From contig JAQCMZ010000062.1 in NCBI GenBank assembly GCA_028274825.1, positions 1-14,274 on the forward strand: a stretch of DNA of 14,274 nt, in the 5' to 3' direction. The stretch comes from Haloferacaceae archaeon. GTDB lineage: Archaea; Halobacteriota; Halobacteria; Halobacteriales; Haloferacaceae. The position numbers were made by a program, and so were the translations under genes. Every line of letters starts with the position of its first letter. The first letter of the stretch is position 1. The notes beneath the pieces are model-generated. The model ran no database searches, was not told the DNA's origin, and was given only the letters and a program-made list of their open reading frames with translations. Of this stretch, positions 12,402 through 14,274 are shown piece after piece.

Positions 12402-12594
12402 TGCTTCTCGACACAAAAAATGAGACAGCCGCACGCTCGTGTGACTGTTGATCCACCGTAACCTGACTCGGAGAGTGAATCCGGTATCATGAACGAGGTG
12501 GCTCAGACTCGGAGTCGGCACACACGTGTCTGGCGTCGTCCTAATCGAGTCCATGACGGCACCCGACGGTACTTGGCGACACAGCCAGCGATAG
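12402..12594. other. Intergenic region, nothing recognised
   Basis: The minus-strand frame at 12390-12635 is Arg/Ser rich and overlaps the PadR promoter, so it is taken as a shadow. Confidence 0.3.
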
Positions 12595-12774
12595 GGACGG
12601 ACTGAGCGACACGAAGCTACGTTCAGATTGAGCAAGGTCTCTTTGGGCGCTGTTGGCGTCGCCGAGAGACTGCACAGAATCGAATTAACGAGACAGCTGC
12701 CGACTCCACTGACGAGGTGTAACCGGTTTGAGAGTAGTGTCGAGGCTGTGAACGCTTTCGAAGACGGGAACTAG
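12595..12774 (+). pseudogene. Possible C-terminal gene fragment
   Basis: A start-less open frame reading EATFRLSKVSLG, GVAERLHRIELTRQLPTPL, then NRFESSVEAVNAFEDGN before TAG. The last part looks like genuine protein and an IS relic begins about 10 nt later. The earlier part is less convincing. No family recognised; it may be the tail of a transposase or other lost gene. Confidence 0.25.
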
Positions 12775-12784
12775 TTCTCGTTAT

Positions 12785-12832
12785 TAACATCCTCCCCGCC
12801 CTGGCGGGGTTTCAGCCTTGAAATTCCCACAA
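12785..12832 (-). mobile_element. IS200/IS605-type right end (relic B)
   Basis: On the minus strand GTGGGAATTTCAAGGCTGAA precedes the hairpin CCCCGCC-AG-GGCGGGG (12794-12809) and the terminus GGAGGATGTTAATAA. It begins with the same GTGGGAAT as relic A. The body should lie to the right, but no tnpB is recognisable there. Confidence 0.6.
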
Positions 12833-13104
12833 TCCAGCAGAGATTAAATGGACACTCGAACTCGTCAGCTCCCCACGCGTAAACAGGTAGGCTTGTCGGT
12901 GGACTCGCAAGTGTCGTGCTCCACGAGCGGAAAGCCCCACACCCTTCTCTTTCGAAACCCGGGCTTTCTCAGGCGGCTTCCAGCAGGGAAGTCAGAGGGA
13001 CTCGTTCAGTATCCCCAACTTTAAGCCTGACAGACTGCCCGTCTCACCGGCCGCTTCTGGGCCTGTGAGACGTATGTCATACTCTTTGTTGAAGTCTCAT
13101 ACCG

Positions 13105-13147
13105 ATTACGCGCTTCCTCCCACGGCTCAAGCCGTGGGCTTCCGCGC
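13105..13147 (-). mobile_element. IS200/IS605-type end hairpin (relic G)
   Basis: A 9-bp perfect stem, CCCACGGCT-CA-AGCCGTGGG at 13119-13138, is enclosed by a second pairing GCGC/GCGC (13110-13113 with 13144-13147). On the minus strand GGAAGCCC, hairpin, GGGAGGAAG parallels relic E (GAAAGCCC, hairpin, GGGAGGAAG). The terminal TCAA is lost. Confidence 0.45.
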
Positions 13148-13403
13148 TGTTCCCGCTGTGAAGTTCGCTGCCCAGTTTGTCCTATCCTACTCTACTCGCT
13201 TCGCTCGCGCAACCCCACGTGATGGTCAACTCGACGTGTGCCACACCCGCGTGGCCGACAGACCCGAGACAGGTCGGTTGAATCCCGATTCGAACTGCTC
13301 GAAGAATCACTCGCTTGCGTCACGCTGTTATTTTGATTCAACATGAGAGATAATAACAGATAGGTAATTGGCATGTGTGAACGAGCTACACTATCGCTCA
13401 AGC

Positions 13404-13410
13404 GTTAATC
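13404..13410 (+). promoter_or_regulatory. TATA-like box of the DUF3179 gene
   Basis: GTTAATC is about 28 nt upstream of the ATG at 13435, consistent with a leaderless transcript. Confidence 0.4.
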
Positions 13411-13434
13411 CAATCTCACCCGTATTGATCACTC

Positions 13435-14274
13435 ATGGAAGCTACTCGACGACGCCTCATGACGATAGTCGGTCTCGGTGCACTCGCGGGGTGTACCAGC
13501 GGCGTAGACCCTGGCTCAGAGGAAGAGCCGGCCACGGCAGCAGAGTCTAGTGCCACCGAATCGACGCCGATCACCGACGGAGTCGCCCCGACTGCCACAG
13601 AAACACTGACACTCCAGAGGGAACCCAGCGAATTCGAATCTCTCGCGGTTTCGGGTGGTCCGCCTAAAGACGGTATTCCATCTATCGACGAGCCTTCATT
13701 CATCGGAGTTGACGGCACCGACTTCCTCGATCCCGGTGATCCAGTGTTTGGTGTCGCACTGAACGGTGAGATCAAAGCATACCCACAGAAGATTCTCGTT
13801 CAACACGAGATCGTCAACGACCGTCTCGGTGACCTCCCTGTCACAGTGACGTACTGTCCACTCACTGGAACCGTCCAAGGGTTCGAGCGTGGGGAAACGA
13901 CGTTCGGCGTCTCCGGGCGTCTGATCAACAACAATCTCATCATGTACGACCGGGCTACTGAGGCCTGGTGGCCCCAAATTCTCGCCACGTCGATACCCGG
14001 GCGATGGAATTCGGCCCCCGGAACCAGATCGTTACGGGAGTTCAGACTCGTGTGGACGACTTGGGAGCAGTGGCGCGAACTCTACCCCGATACGCAGGTC
14101 CTCTCGACGGAGACGGGATTTGCAAAAAACTACGGGAGAGACCCGTATGGCTCCTATAATTCTCCCGGGGGGTACTATAGCAGCGAGAACACGCTGTTTG
14201 AAACGCTGGAGGAGGACGACCGGTTCAGCAGAAAACGCGTGTTCATGGGCGCCCGGACTGCAGACGGGGCCGTC
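13435..14274 (+). CDS. DUF3179 family lipoprotein (partial, runs off window)
   Basis: At least 280 residues, incomplete at the 3' end. The N-terminus MEATRRRLMTIVGLG ends in the lipobox ALAGC with Cys20, a Tat-type lipoprotein signal, followed by an acidic Ser/Thr-rich linker to about residue 65. The DUF3179 domain begins near residue 77: GIPSIDEPSFIG, DPVFGVALNGEIKAYPQKIL, HEIVND, then VTYCPLTGT with Cys141, and FGVSGRLINNNLIMYDR. Later NYGRDPYGSYNSPGGYYSSENTLF matches the family closely. Molecular function is not established; the conserved Cys and surface location suggest an extracytoplasmic enzyme or cofactor-binding role. It stands alone behind IS debris. Confidence 0.9.
   Translation, partial: MEATRRRLMTIVGLGALAGCTSGVDPGSEEEPATAAESSATESTPITDGVAPTATETLTLQREPSEFESLAVSGGPPKDGIPSIDEPSFIGVDGTDFLDPGDPVFGVALNGEIKAYPQKILVQHEIVNDRLGDLPVTVTYCPLTGTVQGFERGETTFGVSGRLINNNLIMYDRATEAWWPQILATSIPGRWNSAPGTRSLREFRLVWTTWEQWRELYPDTQVLSTETGFAKNYGRDPYGSYNSPGGYYSSENTLFETLEEDDRFSRKRVFMGARTADGAV

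Larger units (their letters stand above)
12833..13434. other. Non-coding mobile-element debris
   Basis: No gene is seen on either strand. This segment would be the interior of relics B and G. It contains GTATG-T-CATAC near 13069-13079 and a CTCGCTTCGCTCGCG stretch near 13196 resembling sequence next to haloarchaeal IS elements. It may be a non-autonomous, MITE-like derivative of an IS200/605 element. Confidence 0.4.

Overview
The window reads as haloarchaeal (class Halobacteria) DNA from an accessory region such as a plasmid or genomic island. The evidence is acidic Asp/Glu-rich proteins, two lipoproteins with Tat-type (twin-Arg) signals, TATA boxes about 27-31 nt upstream of start codons (the leaderless pattern), and many haloarchaeal IS200/IS605-type right-end hairpins ending in GGAGGATGTCAA or a variant. 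No rRNA, tRNA or CRISPR array was found. Coding density is low and several genes are fragments.

Layout. 1-3.6 kb: an IS right end at the left edge, a short acidic ORF whose ATG lies inside that end, then small minus-strand genes: a winged-helix protein, a 46-aa membrane peptide, a truncated gene coupled by ATGA to a 40-aa membrane peptide, a protein made of two 42-residue repeats, and a weak 68-aa ORF. 3.8-5.6 kb: the most notable content, a three-gene cobalt-type nitrile hydratase operon in the order beta, alpha, accessory protein. Its junctions are ATGA overlaps, a TATA box and a small palindrome sit upstream, and the accessory protein ends in a histidine-rich tail. 5.6-6.35 kb: a TnpB C-terminal relic with an elaborate right end, abutting an arsenate reductase (ArsC) that has lost its N-terminal half. 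6.8-9.65 kb: a BtuF-like cobalamin-binding protein, a frameshifted small proteolipid gene, a DsbA-like lipoprotein and a membrane protein with an intramembrane CxxC. 9.98-10.8 kb: a small membrane-protein gene that appears to be split by a roughly 460-bp insert bounded by outward-facing IS-type hairpins. 11.2-12.4 kb: a double zinc-knuckle protein, one arm of a 70-bp inverted repeat and a PadR-family regulator. 12.8-14.3 kb: two more IS-end relics, then a DUF3179 lipoprotein running off the right edge.

How it fits together. The nitrile hydratase operon should convert nitriles to amides; no amidase is visible in the window. The accessory protein would mature the alpha subunit, and its His-rich tail suggests cobalt or nickel handling. 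A cobalamin-binding protein lies 1.2 kb downstream, so a shared cobalt theme is possible but unproven. The DsbA-like lipoprotein and CxxC membrane protein probably form an extracytoplasmic thiol-redox pair. Seven IS200/605-type end relics, several next to truncated genes, indicate repeated insertion and deletion. A near-identical 70-bp sequence occurs in opposite orientation about 8 kb apart, bracketing the metabolic genes.
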